Part shown: positions 36,205-45,663 of the stretch, piece by piece
How positions within the stretch are numbered: position 1 is the first letter of the stretch
Layout: every line of letters starts with the position of its first letter
NCBI GenBank assembly: GCA_002163135.1
Contig: MAAN01000024.1
Location: 1-64,000 of the forward strand
Source: Alphaproteobacteria bacterium 46_93_T64
GTDB lineage: Bacteria; Pseudomonadota; Alphaproteobacteria; Sneathiellales; Sneathiellaceae
DNA: 64,000 nucleotides
Direction of reading: 5' to 3'
Notes under the pieces: generated by a model
The model's input: only the letters and a program-made list of their open reading frames with translations
The model's database searches: none
Told to the model about the DNA's origin: nothing
Translations under genes and position numbers: made by a program

Positions 36205-37146
36205 CTACGACCCAGCGAACACCCGCTGTTTGATTAGCACGATGATTTCGGACGCGGCGGCGTTGGATTTACTACTGTTTTCAAAAGATAATTTCAAGGC
36301 TTGACCGACCAGCGACAAGATTTCGATATCTTGTGTAACTTTCGATCCCACGATAACCGATAAGATATCCATCAATATGTTACATAGCTCACTGATATGA
36401 TGATAATCTGTTTGCTCCAGTTTTTGTGCGAAAGACTGCACCAGTGGATTAAGCTGGCTTAAAGTCGGGCCAGCCTCTTCGGGATTGGCTACAACCTCAT
36501 TGATAAGGCTTTGAATAATCTCGCCGTCAAGGGTCGCGCTGCGGTTAGATATATCCCGGCTTGCTTCCTGTATCAGTTTAGTGATCCGTGTGTTGGATTC
36601 CAAAAAACCATCGGCTTTCATACGAAGAGCATTGGGAACGCTGATCAAACTGTCCCGAGCGGCATCTGTTCGTTCCGCGCTGTGACGATTGGGTCCTATA
36701 TAGTTTGCATTTACAACATATAAAAGGTCACGGTTGAGTAACGCAGTCATCCGTCTATTTATGTCGTTAACTGATAGAGGTTTTATCACTACGTCATCTG
36801 CACCGACGTTTATGGCGTTACGGGCGAGTTCCGAGCGGGCGTCAGAAATTAAAGTAATAATGGGTAGGAATATGTTTTTTCCATGCTTCCCTGATCGTAC
36901 CGCTTTGATGAAATCAACAGTGTCTTCATCTAAGAATATGTCATCGATGACGACAACATCACAATGGTCGACTGTTATTATTTTGAGAGCCTCATCAAAG
37001 TTTTGACGCACTGTTTTAATATGATTAAATCCGGCGTTTTCAAACAGATGACGAACAGTGTCATTTGGACTCAAAATCAAAATATTAACTGATGCCTTTG
37101 ACGCATTTAGGATTTTTGTGACCATTTTATTCACCGCCAAACACAT
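36205..37146 (-). CDS. Receiver-domain protein with unknown helical C-terminus
   Basis: 313 aa. Residues about 20-140 are a CheY-like fold: ILILSPNDTVRHLFENAGF, VVVIDDIFLDEDTVDFIKAV (acceptor Asp), IITLIS (switch Thr/Ser) and VIKPLS (Lys). The acidic pair normally found after the first strand is replaced by Ser-Pro, so Mg-dependent phosphorylation may be impaired. The last 120 residues are helical without a recognised DNA-binding or enzymatic domain. Start ATG 37146 is used; ATG 37125 is an alternative and neither has a strong ribosome binding site. No histidine kinase is adjacent. Divergent from the LuxR-type gene, sharing copy B upstream. Confidence 0.72.
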   Translation of the reverse strand: MCLAVNKMVTKILNASKASVNILILSPNDTVRHLFENAGFNHIKTVRQNFDEALKIITVDHCDVVVIDDIFLDEDTVDFIKAVRSGKHGKNIFLPIITLISDARSELARNAINVGADDVVIKPLSVNDINRRMTALLNRDLLYVVNANYIGPNRHSAERTDAARDSLISVPNALRMKADGFLESNTRITKLIQEASRDISNRSATLDGEIIQSLINEVVANPEEAGPTLSQLNPLVQSFAQKLEQTDYHHISELCNILMDILSVIVGSKVTQDIEILSLVGQALKLSFENSSKSNAAASEIIVLIKQRVFAGS

Positions 37147-37541
37147 CGATGAAGGAAGGGTAGAAGAATACTGTTAAAGTAATAATATGAATCCGAATTT
37201 CAAATTTTATCTGACTAAATGAATTAAGTCGTCGAACTAAATATCTTCAAAAATATTCACCATTGATATTTTCCACCGCAAATTTCTGAGCAGGTATATA
37301 TACGCATACCCTCGCGGTTTATCCCCCTTGCCCCCGTCCAAGTACATTTTTGTTTCCCCGTTCGGAATTTTTCGTAATTCATTCAATTATTTACTTATTG
37401 CAAATGAATTTATACATTAATAATGCTGCATATATAATCGTGGCACATCCCCCGATCGTGGAAGAAAAGCAATCTAAGGTGGTTCGTTCAGATTTGAGAC
37501 GGACAAGGGTTAGAGTTTCTTTGTACCTTGGGGGGGATAAA
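37147..37541. other. Divergent intergenic region before receiver and LuxR genes
   Basis: 395 bases containing repeat copy B at 37278-37366. The frame of the LuxR gene is open upstream to 37350, but that extension is not protein-like and runs through the repeat, so I treat it as leader. Confidence 0.5.
37278..37366. repeat. Duplicated ~90-bp intergenic element, copy B
   Basis: Second copy of the element at 35912. It lies 132-220 bases upstream of the receiver gene (- strand) and about 175-265 bases upstream of the LuxR-type gene (+ strand). Identical blocks of 12, 8, 13 and 9 bases make chance similarity unlikely. A shared promoter or operator is the simplest reading. Confidence 0.75.
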
Positions 37542-38687
37542 ATGAAAGAACAATTAGACGCTATTGCCTTGTCTTATGAGGCAGATCTGGAGCCTGGTAA
37601 ATGGCCCGAGGCTTTAGACGCGATCGCTATAATTGGTCAAGCTAAAGGGACTTTTTTTGGATTAAACGACACAAGTAATCATGCTTTGTATAACTTCGGT
37701 TTATTCAGTGGCAGTCTTCCAGAAAATAAAGTTCAAGAATATTTACAAACTCACATCGAGTTTGAATCCAAGATGTGGGCAGCCGCGGTCCAACATCTAA
37801 ATAAGGCGCTGGAATACACCGGTGTTTCAATGCAAACGCTTTTTGAAGAAGATGACAGTCGTTATGATGCGCAAGCGGAAAAAGATATTCTTGAAATATT
37901 AGGGGTCTCTCAAAGATTTGCGGTAATGCTCAATCACAATGCCCCTTGGAGCGATGGCATCGCCTTGCAACATGGTGATGAAAGTGCAGATATACCCGCG
38001 CATGCGTTTGCGAATATTTCTAAAATTGCCCCATATTTCACACGTATTGTATCTGTTGTTCGACCAGCCTATCTGTTGCAAGCTGAGCACGGCATGATGT
38101 TGGACGTTCTGGATAAATTGGCTATCGGTGTCGCTGTTGTTTCTGGTGATGGGACGTTGATTTTGAAGAATGTGAGCTTTGAGCGAATTCTTGATTTAGA
38201 TTCCCTCTATCTTGATCCATCAATGCGATTACGGGCTTATGAAAATAATTTGGACGACACATTAAGACGATCTATGAGCGGTACGTCCAAGATGAGCGTT
38301 GGTCTTGAATTTGATCGCGGGGAATATATCAGCGTTCCTGTGAAAGAGCGGCCTCATCCCGTTAGTTTGGAAGTGTCACCGCTCGGTCGGTCTGGGAAAG
38401 ATAGTCCACTAACCGGCTGGTCCATAATATTTGCAATTGATCCTCATTGGAGGTTAGTGACAGACACGGAAAATCTTGCGCAGTCTTATTCACTGACGAC
38501 AACTGAAAAAGAAGTCTGTTCGATGTTATTGAAGGGATTTTCTAATCGAGAAATTGGCGAAGTAAGATCCATTGGGATGGAGACGGTTAAAAGCCATGTC
38601 TCTAACTTGTTAGCCAAGACGTACACAAAAAATCGAACTGAATTGGCGCGTCTGGCAGCGATAGCCGAAATACCACTGCTGGACTAA
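37542..38687 (+). CDS. LuxR-family transcriptional regulator with PAS-like region
   Basis: 381 aa from ATG 37542, preceded by a G-run (37530-37536). Residues 1-180 are of unknown fold; 185-290 looks PAS-like (MLDVLDKLAIGVAVVSGDGT). The C-terminal GerE-type HTH (about 318-378) is clear: YSLTTTEKEVCSMLLKGFSN, then VKSHVSNLLAKTYTKNRTEL. It lacks a receiver and an acyl-homoserine lactone domain. Divergent from the degenerate receiver gene; both may act with the nearby sensor operon (inference). Confidence 0.82.
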   Translation: MKEQLDAIALSYEADLEPGKWPEALDAIAIIGQAKGTFFGLNDTSNHALYNFGLFSGSLPENKVQEYLQTHIEFESKMWAAAVQHLNKALEYTGVSMQTLFEEDDSRYDAQAEKDILEILGVSQRFAVMLNHNAPWSDGIALQHGDESADIPAHAFANISKIAPYFTRIVSVVRPAYLLQAEHGMMLDVLDKLAIGVAVVSGDGTLILKNVSFERILDLDSLYLDPSMRLRAYENNLDDTLRRSMSGTSKMSVGLEFDRGEYISVPVKERPHPVSLEVSPLGRSGKDSPLTGWSIIFAIDPHWRLVTDTENLAQSYSLTTTEKEVCSMLLKGFSNREIGEVRSIGMETVKSHVSNLLAKTYTKNRTELARLAAIAEIPLLD

Positions 38688-38754
38688 ATCTATCAATATG
38701 TTGAGGCGTATAAAATGAATTACGTCAAATAGTGAGCTTGTAAATATTTAATGT

Positions 38755-38791
38755 TCTCGTTATGTTCTCTTTTGTAAAAACCATTACGAGA
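38755..38791 (+). promoter_or_regulatory. Inverted repeat covering the GFA ribosome binding site
   Basis: TCTCGTTATG (38755-38764) faces CATTACGAGA (38782-38791) with one mismatch and a 17-base loop. The right arm runs into the Shine-Dalgarno GAGAGGA (38788-38794) of the next gene, so the structure could mask it. Might also be an operator. Confidence 0.4.
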
Positions 38792-38800
38792 GGATGTAGA

Positions 38801-39205
38801 ATGATCAAGGGAAGTTGTCTTTGCGGGAAAGTGAAGTTTCAAATCACGGGCGAGCCATTTTCATTAAGTTATTGCCATTGTTCGAGATGCCGAAAAGCCG
38901 CCGGCGTATTTTCTGCGGTCTTGATCGGGAAAGCTGATGACCTTTCGGTAACAGAGGGGCAAGAGGCAATAGCCAAGTTCATCCCTGAGGGAGAGTGGAA
39001 ACTTGAACGGTGTTTCTGTAAGGAATGCGGCACTTCTCTGGGAGATATGGCGACAGGTGATATTTATGTAGTTGCTGCCTCCGCCTTGGATGATGACCCA
39101 AAAATACGACCAACGGTTCATATCCACACAGCATCAAAGCCTGATTGGTATGAGATCGTCGATGATTTGAAGAAATTCGAAGGCGATTATCTTCCTGACA
39201 AATAG
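38801..39205 (+). CDS. GFA/CENP-V family zinc protein
   Basis: 134 aa from ATG 38801 (GAGAGGA six bases upstream); an in-frame ATG at 38762 adds 13 residues. Cysteine pattern GSCLCGKVKF, YCHCSRCRK and CFCKECGTSL marks the glutathione-dependent formaldehyde-activating fold that binds structural and catalytic zinc. Many members are not formaldehyde enzymes, so the substrate is unknown. Followed by a strong terminator. Confidence 0.88.
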   Translation: MIKGSCLCGKVKFQITGEPFSLSYCHCSRCRKAAGVFSAVLIGKADDLSVTEGQEAIAKFIPEGEWKLERCFCKECGTSLGDMATGDIYVVAASALDDDPKIRPTVHIHTASKPDWYEIVDDLKKFEGDYLPDK

Positions 39206-39222
39206 GACTGACTCGGTCGCAA

Positions 39223-39261
39223 AAAAACCTTTCTCGCGAAATTGAGAAAGGTTTTTATTTA
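39223..39261 (+). terminator. Intrinsic terminator after the GFA gene
   Basis: AAAAACCTTTCTC (39223-39235) pairs perfectly with GAGAAAGGTTTTT (39244-39256) over GCGAAATT, followed by ATTTATT. The A/T symmetry lets it act also for the - strand ParB-like gene that ends at 39320. Confidence 0.9.
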
Positions 39262-39319
39262 TTCCTCTACCTCAACATATCTGTGTGAGGTGTGATAGTT
39301 GTTGCGGGTATTCTGGAAA

Positions 39320-39583
39320 CTAGAATTTTTTTGCTTGAACAATATATGCTTCGATTATCTTCTCACCTAAGGACATGCATGCCTGTAATCGGTGATATCC
39401 TTCGATTAGAACGTACCGGTCTTTTCCCAAGCGTACCTGAATGGGGCGTAATTGACCGTTCTCAAGGATGTCTTCCGCCAGTTCTTCCACTTTAGCGTCT
39501 TTAAGCGTTTTGCGTCGTGGAGCTGGAACATAGATCTCATCAACTGAAATTTCATGTATCTGCACAGGTTCATTCCTTGCCAT
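39320..39583 (-). CDS. Stand-alone ParB N-terminal (ParB/Srx) domain protein
   Basis: 87 aa consisting only of the ParB/sulfiredoxin-type nucleotide-binding fold: ISVDEIYVPAPRRKTLKDAK, VEELAEDILENGQLRPIQV and the GYHRLQACMSLG box (normally GERRxRA in ParB). No HTH, no partner ParA. A CTPase/ATPase role or a kinase-like role as in other single-domain members is possible; function unknown. Confidence 0.78.
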   Translation of the reverse strand: MARNEPVQIHEISVDEIYVPAPRRKTLKDAKVEELAEDILENGQLRPIQVRLGKDRYVLIEGYHRLQACMSLGEKIIEAYIVQAKKF

Positions 39584-39698
39584 CTAAGGTAGTCGCAACA
39601 GTCATCCAAATATGATGTTTGTGATCTTGTCAGTGTCTTTCCTAAAAAGGAAGAGCCAAGTTGCATGAAGCATGCGTAGTTGGCGGATGACTGTGATT

Positions 39699-40892
39699 TT
39701 ATCCCGCCTTTCCATCAGATCTTGGGGACAGAAGGATCGGAGTGTAAATGATTAAGTACAATACCCAAGCCACTACCCAGCTGATCCCTGCAAGTGCGAG
39801 ACCTGCCTCATAAAAATCGGGCAAGAATAATGGGGTCAGAATTCTTGAGAGCAGGGACAGGATCATAGCCAAGTAAGCAACAGTAATCAGCGGATGAATG
39901 ATTAAGGGTCTGCCAGTATGACCAAGAGCAATACGGGACATCATTCCAAGGATCATAACGCCAAGACCACCGACTGTGAAGACATGTTGCGCCAGCACCT
40001 CGGGAAGTAAATCAGTGCCCAGAGAAAGAGCTTCTGCAAGAAATCCCAGACCCATAAAGGCGTAGCCAATATGTAAAATCCACATCATGGGATCTGAGGT
40101 TGTATGGTGCCCTTGCCAGTAGGACAATCGAATAAGGATCAACACACCTGTCAGAACATTTAGGGTGGTAAGAAGGAATTCATCCGTAGGGAAAGCACTT
40201 GCTACGACTGTAATTAGGCAGCTTATGATGGTTACGCGATCAATCCACTCTGGGGTTGCCGTCGTTACTTTTTTATCGCGACGATCGAGCCAGTTTTGTG
40301 TGAAAAATGGAATGACACGGCCGCCAATAACAACTGTCATCAATATGAGCAGGCCGATGGATAGGCGAATGCCGACACCTGCTGTATCTTCTCCCCATCC
40401 CAGTTCTTCTATGTGGATAAGTGTGTTTCCTATCATTATGAGAAGCAGCAAGGGTATAAAGCCGAGGTTACGCCAAAGTTTTTGAGTGATGATGGGCTTG
40501 GCAATAGTGAAAGCTAGGGCGGGAATCAAAAGAAGATCTATCAAAGCTACAATTTCTGCCGGAAATTTGGCAGAGAACACTATGGCAATGCGCCCAGCAA
40601 ACCATAGTAGAAACAAAAATATGAGCTGAGCCCCCCGAATACGAGGCGTTCCAGTCCAGACAGGAACTGCTGTTGTGAGGAATCCTGCAACGATGGCAAT
40701 AATCACACCGAAAATAAGTTCATGCGCATGCCAAATAGACAAAGGCATTGATACTATACGGTCTAGTATATCTGTCATTCCTGACATCTGCGCTGACCAT
40801 AAACTCATGGTACTCACAGCATAGAATGCTGCGGCAATAAAGAAGATGCGAAACCCGCTTTCGAAAAGAGGGTGCGTGATTTTGTCTTGCAT
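39699..40892 (-). CDS. nnrS: NnrS family membrane protein
   Basis: Heme- and copper-binding polytopic protein linked to nitric oxide stress and denitrification. 397 aa with about twelve membrane helices; start HPLFESGFRIFFIAAAFYAV, the IWHAHELIFGVI motif with conserved His residues, and MSRIALGHTGRPL near the C-terminus are diagnostic. No nor or nir genes are in the window. Confidence 0.92.
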   Translation of the reverse strand: MQDKITHPLFESGFRIFFIAAAFYAVSTMSLWSAQMSGMTDILDRIVSMPLSIWHAHELIFGVIIAIVAGFLTTAVPVWTGTPRIRGAQLIFLFLLWFAGRIAIVFSAKFPAEIVALIDLLLIPALAFTIAKPIITQKLWRNLGFIPLLLLIMIGNTLIHIEELGWGEDTAGVGIRLSIGLLILMTVVIGGRVIPFFTQNWLDRRDKKVTTATPEWIDRVTIISCLITVVASAFPTDEFLLTTLNVLTGVLILIRLSYWQGHHTTSDPMMWILHIGYAFMGLGFLAEALSLGTDLLPEVLAQHVFTVGGLGVMILGMMSRIALGHTGRPLIIHPLITVAYLAMILSLLSRILTPLFLPDFYEAGLALAGISWVVAWVLYLIIYTPILLSPRSDGKAG

Positions 40893-41043
40893 AATGAATG
40901 TATCACCGCAGTTATTAGCCTAATTCCTAATTCAGAAAATAAGGCGTTTGAGGCCATTGTTACAGGTAAATATGCGATGCGTGACAATGTGCCGCAAAAC
41001 ACAAAACTGGTTGCCAATATTGGAGCGATATCGAGCTGCGGAG

Positions 41044-41930
41044 CTATTCAGGGTGGTACCAAAAATCTTTACGATGAAATGGTGTTTCGTCAGATAAGTT
41101 CAGGTTAGGCAATTTAAAAATTATTCGGTCTTTAAGTCGAGCTTTTTGAATGACATCTGAATGATACTCTAAAAATATTTGGTCCATTGTTCCGTCTTCC
41201 AGAATGGAAAGGAGTCCCTGCTTTATACGAGTGGCTAAATCTGGACGCGTCGGAGTGACGAAAAAATAGGTGGGTAGCGGTAAGTAAAGCGCTAACGTTT
41301 CTTCAATTTTCATATTAGTGATTTCATCTTTTCTTGTTTCGAATTCACCAAATATCTCATTTATGCCACGAGGAAAATAATCGAAACGCTGTTCAGAAAG
41401 CATTTGGAAAAGCGGCTCGTATTTTGTACCGTCGTGGATCCTATATCCCAGACGTTTTAATGCCAAAGATATGCTCCACTGAGAGCCAGAACCTAAGCGT
41501 AATTTCTTCAGCTGATCAATATTCGTTATTTTTCTAAATTGAGTCTGAGTGTCGGATCTAATCAGAAAAAGTCTGTACCCAAGTATACCCATTTTTTTAA
41601 AGGAATTCGCATAGGTATGGCTGCTTCTTCCCATTCCCGGCGAGTAGCCGTTTCAAACACTGTAAGATTACCGGTGGCTAATTCCCGCAACGCCCGGTTC
41701 CTGGCCATACCAGTTGACGCGCGGCGGATTTCATAGTCGCCGTATTGTTTTTTTGTTCGTTCAAGCGCAAGAAACAACAATTTCATGGGGTAGTCAAAAC
41801 GGCTGTCATTATCCGATTTTTTTGCATTAACCGTGATAATGTCTGTGGCGACTGCACTGGCGGAAATTAAACATAAGCTGAGGACAAGAAACCCTGCAAC
41901 TGAAGACAAAATTATACGCACCATAATCAA
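41044..41930 (-). pseudogene. Periplasmic solute-binding protein, frameshifted at a poly-A run
   Basis: Two frames on the - strand join into one type 2 periplasmic binding protein of about 295 aa. The first (41930 to about 41598) has a signal peptide (VRIILSSVAGFLVLSLCLIS ... SAVA) and the lobe start; the second (to 41044) continues with GILGYRLFLIRSDT, LRLGSGSQWSISLALKRLGY, YFPRGINEIFG and LPTYFFVTPTRPDLATRIKQ. The break lies at seven A (complement of 41592-41598); one more A would restore the frame. Could be a pseudogene, a contingency tract or a sequencing error. SBP_bac_3-like; ligand unknown. Confidence 0.8.
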
Positions 41931-42019
41931 TCCTCGAAATGGAGGTTAGGTTTATGAGCTATATAGTGTAGGTAATCGCAAGAAATAGAGGTGCCAAATA
42001 TTACCTCATGATCTATGTA

Positions 42020-42625
42020 TCACGAGGTGTGATTAATACCCGCATGGGCTTGATCGCCCCATAAATCTTTTATACGAGCATCCCGACCACAATTGTATCG
42101 ATAGAACTTATACCGAAGTGGGTTTTTCTTGTAATAGTCCTGATGATATTCCTCGGCATTCGTCCATGGCCCTGCTTCTCTGACAGGGGTCGCTATTGGT
42201 TTACTGAGGGTATTGGACGTTTCAAGGGACTGTTTAGATTTCTCGGCCTGCATTTTTTGTTGATCGCTGTTGACAAAGATCGCTGTTTTATAGGAATTAC
42301 CCCGGTCGCAAAATTGTCCGTTAGCATCAGTCGGATCTACAGACCGCCAGAAAACATCAAGTAGCTGGTTGTAACTGACAATAGATGGATCATAAGTTAT
42401 TCGAACGGCCTCAATATGCTTGCCATGGTTTCGATAGGTTGGATTGGGGAGGATACCGCCGGTGTAGCCGGAAACGGCTTCAGTAACGCCTTTTACATGC
42501 TCAAAGTCTTTTTCCACGCACCAGAAGCAACCTCCGGCAAATGTTGCCGTTTGCAGCTCGCTGGCATTAGCTGTCATTGCTGTTGCAGTTAAGAGACTTG
42601 TGATTACCAATGCGCCCAGTTTCAT
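42020..42625 (-). CDS. msrA: Peptide methionine sulfoxide reductase MsrA, exported
   Basis: Reduces methionine-S-sulfoxide. 201 aa from ATG 42625 (AAGG upstream); ATG 42628 or 42652 are alternatives. A signal peptide (about 1-22, LVITSLLTATAMTANAS) suggests the periplasm, less common for MsrA. Catalytic GGCFWC motif, then VSGYTGG, the EYHQDYY block and a resolving Cys in FYRYNCGRD. Confidence 0.92.
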   Translation of the reverse strand: MKLGALVITSLLTATAMTANASELQTATFAGGCFWCVEKDFEHVKGVTEAVSGYTGGILPNPTYRNHGKHIEAVRITYDPSIVSYNQLLDVFWRSVDPTDANGQFCDRGNSYKTAIFVNSDQQKMQAEKSKQSLETSNTLSKPIATPVREAGPWTNAEEYHQDYYKKNPLRYKFYRYNCGRDARIKDLWGDQAHAGINHTS

Positions 42626-42691
42626 CATTCCACCTTCAGTAAAGTTATCCATAAAAGATAACGCCGTTTATTTTAGTCGCAATTCACATGC

Positions 42692-43618
42692 CTACACACT
42701 TTTGTGAGACAGTTTAGCCGCAGCACGAATGCTTTGAGACATGATCGATAGGGCCGTGTTTTCTTCATCATCGGCACGGGTGGTTAGGCCAACCGCTCCT
42801 CTTGTCTCAGAGGTGTCGATTGGAAGTATTTGCATTCGTTTATCTCGCAGATCAGTTGCTATTACGCCTTCTGAGATAATCCAGATGCCGTCGCTGGAAC
42901 GAATAAAGGCGCGTCCAAAACTGTCAGAAACCGTTTCTATTTGAACGGGAAGTTCAGGTATGCCGTTGGCCATCAGAAAACGTTCTACAAATGGTCTGAT
43001 AACGGATGCTTTCGTGGGCATGAGTATTGTGTAGTTGCGTAGATCATCAAGTCTGAAATTTGTGCTTTCCAGCATCGGGTGACCTGACCTCACAGCGAAG
43101 ACGACTTGTTCGCTATACAGATGTTCAAACGATAGCCCTGTCATTTTCTCAGGGGCGGCAAGTCGACCTACAACCAAATCCAGTTCAGCGCTGCGTAGTT
43201 GCTCCAAAAGAACAGAATTCTCGCCCGTTACGATCTTGATTTCGTTACCAACATTCTCTTTAAGATACAGTTTGATAGCAACGGGCATTACGCGAGCGGA
43301 CACAGTGGGAAGGGCGCCAATCCGAACTGGTGGTGCTGAGTGCAGCAGCGCTTGATTAACAGAGTCTACGCCTTGCAGGACAGAAGCTACACTGGCGCCG
43401 GCATGACGGAGGAATACTTCCCCGATCCGGCCAAGTTTTATCCCGCGTCCTTCTTTTTCAAATAATTTGACACCTAGAATTTCTTCAAGCTCGCGGATTG
43501 TTTTGGTTACTGCTGGCTGGCTGATGGCCAAAATGTCTGCGGTGCGGCCTACACTCTTTTGGCGGGCAACCTCTATAAAAATTTGTAAGTGCCGGAATTT
43601 AATGCCAGTTTTGTTCAT
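42692..43618 (-). CDS. pcaQ: LysR-family activator of the pca operon (PcaQ)
   Basis: 308 aa from ATG 43618 (MNKTGIKFRHLQIF); the open frame upstream to 43735 is unlike the family. LysR HTH (residues 5-65: FIEVARQKSVGRTADILAIS, then QPAVTKTIRELEEILG) and substrate-binding domain with LPTVSARVMPVAI. Placed divergently from pcaDCHGIJB, as PcaQ is in Sinorhizobium and Agrobacterium, where it responds to carboxymuconolactone/beta-carboxy-muconate. No Shine-Dalgarno is visible before the start, since the PcaQ box lies there. Confidence 0.9.
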   Translation of the reverse strand: MNKTGIKFRHLQIFIEVARQKSVGRTADILAISQPAVTKTIRELEEILGVKLFEKEGRGIKLGRIGEVFLRHAGASVASVLQGVDSVNQALLHSAPPVRIGALPTVSARVMPVAIKLYLKENVGNEIKIVTGENSVLLEQLRSAELDLVVGRLAAPEKMTGLSFEHLYSEQVVFAVRSGHPMLESTNFRLDDLRNYTILMPTKASVIRPFVERFLMANGIPELPVQIETVSDSFGRAFIRSSDGIWIISEGVIATDLRDKRMQILPIDTSETRGAVGLTTRADDEENTALSIMSQSIRAAAKLSHKSV

Positions 43619-43620
43619 TA

Positions 43621-43636
43621 ATAACCATTTGATTAT
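43621..43636. promoter_or_regulatory. PcaQ box between pcaQ and pcaD
   Basis: ATAACC-N4-GATTAT at 43621-43636 matches the known Sinorhizobium PcaQ site ATAACC-N4-GGTTAA with one to two differences. It is about 80 bases before the pcaD ATG, a fitting place for a LysR activator, and touches the pcaQ start, which would allow autorepression. Confidence 0.65.
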
Positions 43637-43707
43637 GATAAAAGCCAAAAATATCATTTTACCAAACAAAATCAATCTGTTTTGATGCAAAGTAACGGAG
43701 GGCTGAT

Positions 43708-44512
43708 ATGGATTTTGTTTCGGTAAATCAAACAATACTGCATTACAAACTTACCGGGCAGTCGCAAGACATGCCGGTTCTGGTGTTCTCTAATTCACTG
43801 GGGACTGACTTTCGTATATGGGATGCTGTTGTTTCTGCTCTCTCGGACCAGTTTACCATCCTATGCTATGACAAACGCGGTCATGGTCTATCTGATCTTG
43901 CAAACCCACCCTATCGTATGGCGGATCATGTAGGCGATTTGGTCGCGCTTTTGGATCACTTTGGTTTTTCTAAAGTTGTCTTATGCGGATTGTCCGTTGG
44001 AGGTATGATCGCCCAAGGGGTGACGATTTCACGACCTGATCTCGTTGGCGCCTTGGTTCTTTGTGATACGGGCCATAAAATTGGAACGGCCGAGATGTGG
44101 CAGGAACGCATTGACGCGCTGGAAGAAGACGGGCTTGTATCAATGGTGGACACCGTAATGGAGCGCTGGTTTACAGAACCTTTCCGCCAGCCGGACAATC
44201 CATTATTTAGTGGGTGTGTTGCTATGTTGGCTCGGCAAAATGAACAGGGATATATTGGCACTTGTGCTGCTATTCGTGACACTGACTGGACTAAAAAAGT
44301 TCAGAGTGTCGATGTGCCAACTCTCTGTGTTGTTGGGGCGCGGGATTTGGCGACGCCGCCTGAACTTGTAAAAGAGCTGTCGACGTTAATTCCAAATGCA
44401 GAATACCGGGAAATAGCAGGATCGGGGCATATCCCTTGTGTCGAACAGCCACAAATTTTGATTGCCGAATTGAAAGATTTCTTCGTGAAAAATAAGATAG
44501 GGCAGATCGCAA

Positions 44513-44520
<8 letters not shown>
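43708..44520 (+). CDS. pcaD: 3-oxoadipate enol-lactonase
   Basis: Alpha/beta hydrolase opening beta-ketoadipate enol-lactone. 270 aa; nucleophile Ser in CGLSVGGMIAQG, oxyanion loop FSNSLGTD, Asp in VVGARDLATPP and His in AGSGHIPCVEQP. Shine-Dalgarno GGAGGG ahead of ATG 43708. Eight-base overlap with pcaC. Confidence 0.94.

Positions 44521-45662
<1,142 letters not shown>

Positions 45663-45663
<1 letters not shown>

Noticed and set aside
36039-36233. 64-codon + strand frame across the 21-bp inverted repeat
   Set aside because: Formed by the palindrome and the antisense of the receiver gene end.
37350-37541. N-terminal extension of the LuxR-type protein
   Set aside because: It would translate the repeat element and an AT-rich leader; ATG 37542 has the ribosome binding site.
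40872-41108. 78-codon + strand frame between NnrS and the binding-protein pseudogene
   Set aside because: Antisense to the ends of both genes and not conserved-looking.
29915-43000. Second copy of the tRNA-Leu 3' end as right attachment site
   Set aside because: Read by eye for the TCTCGGCCGCACCA type sequence and found none; a computed search would be decisive.
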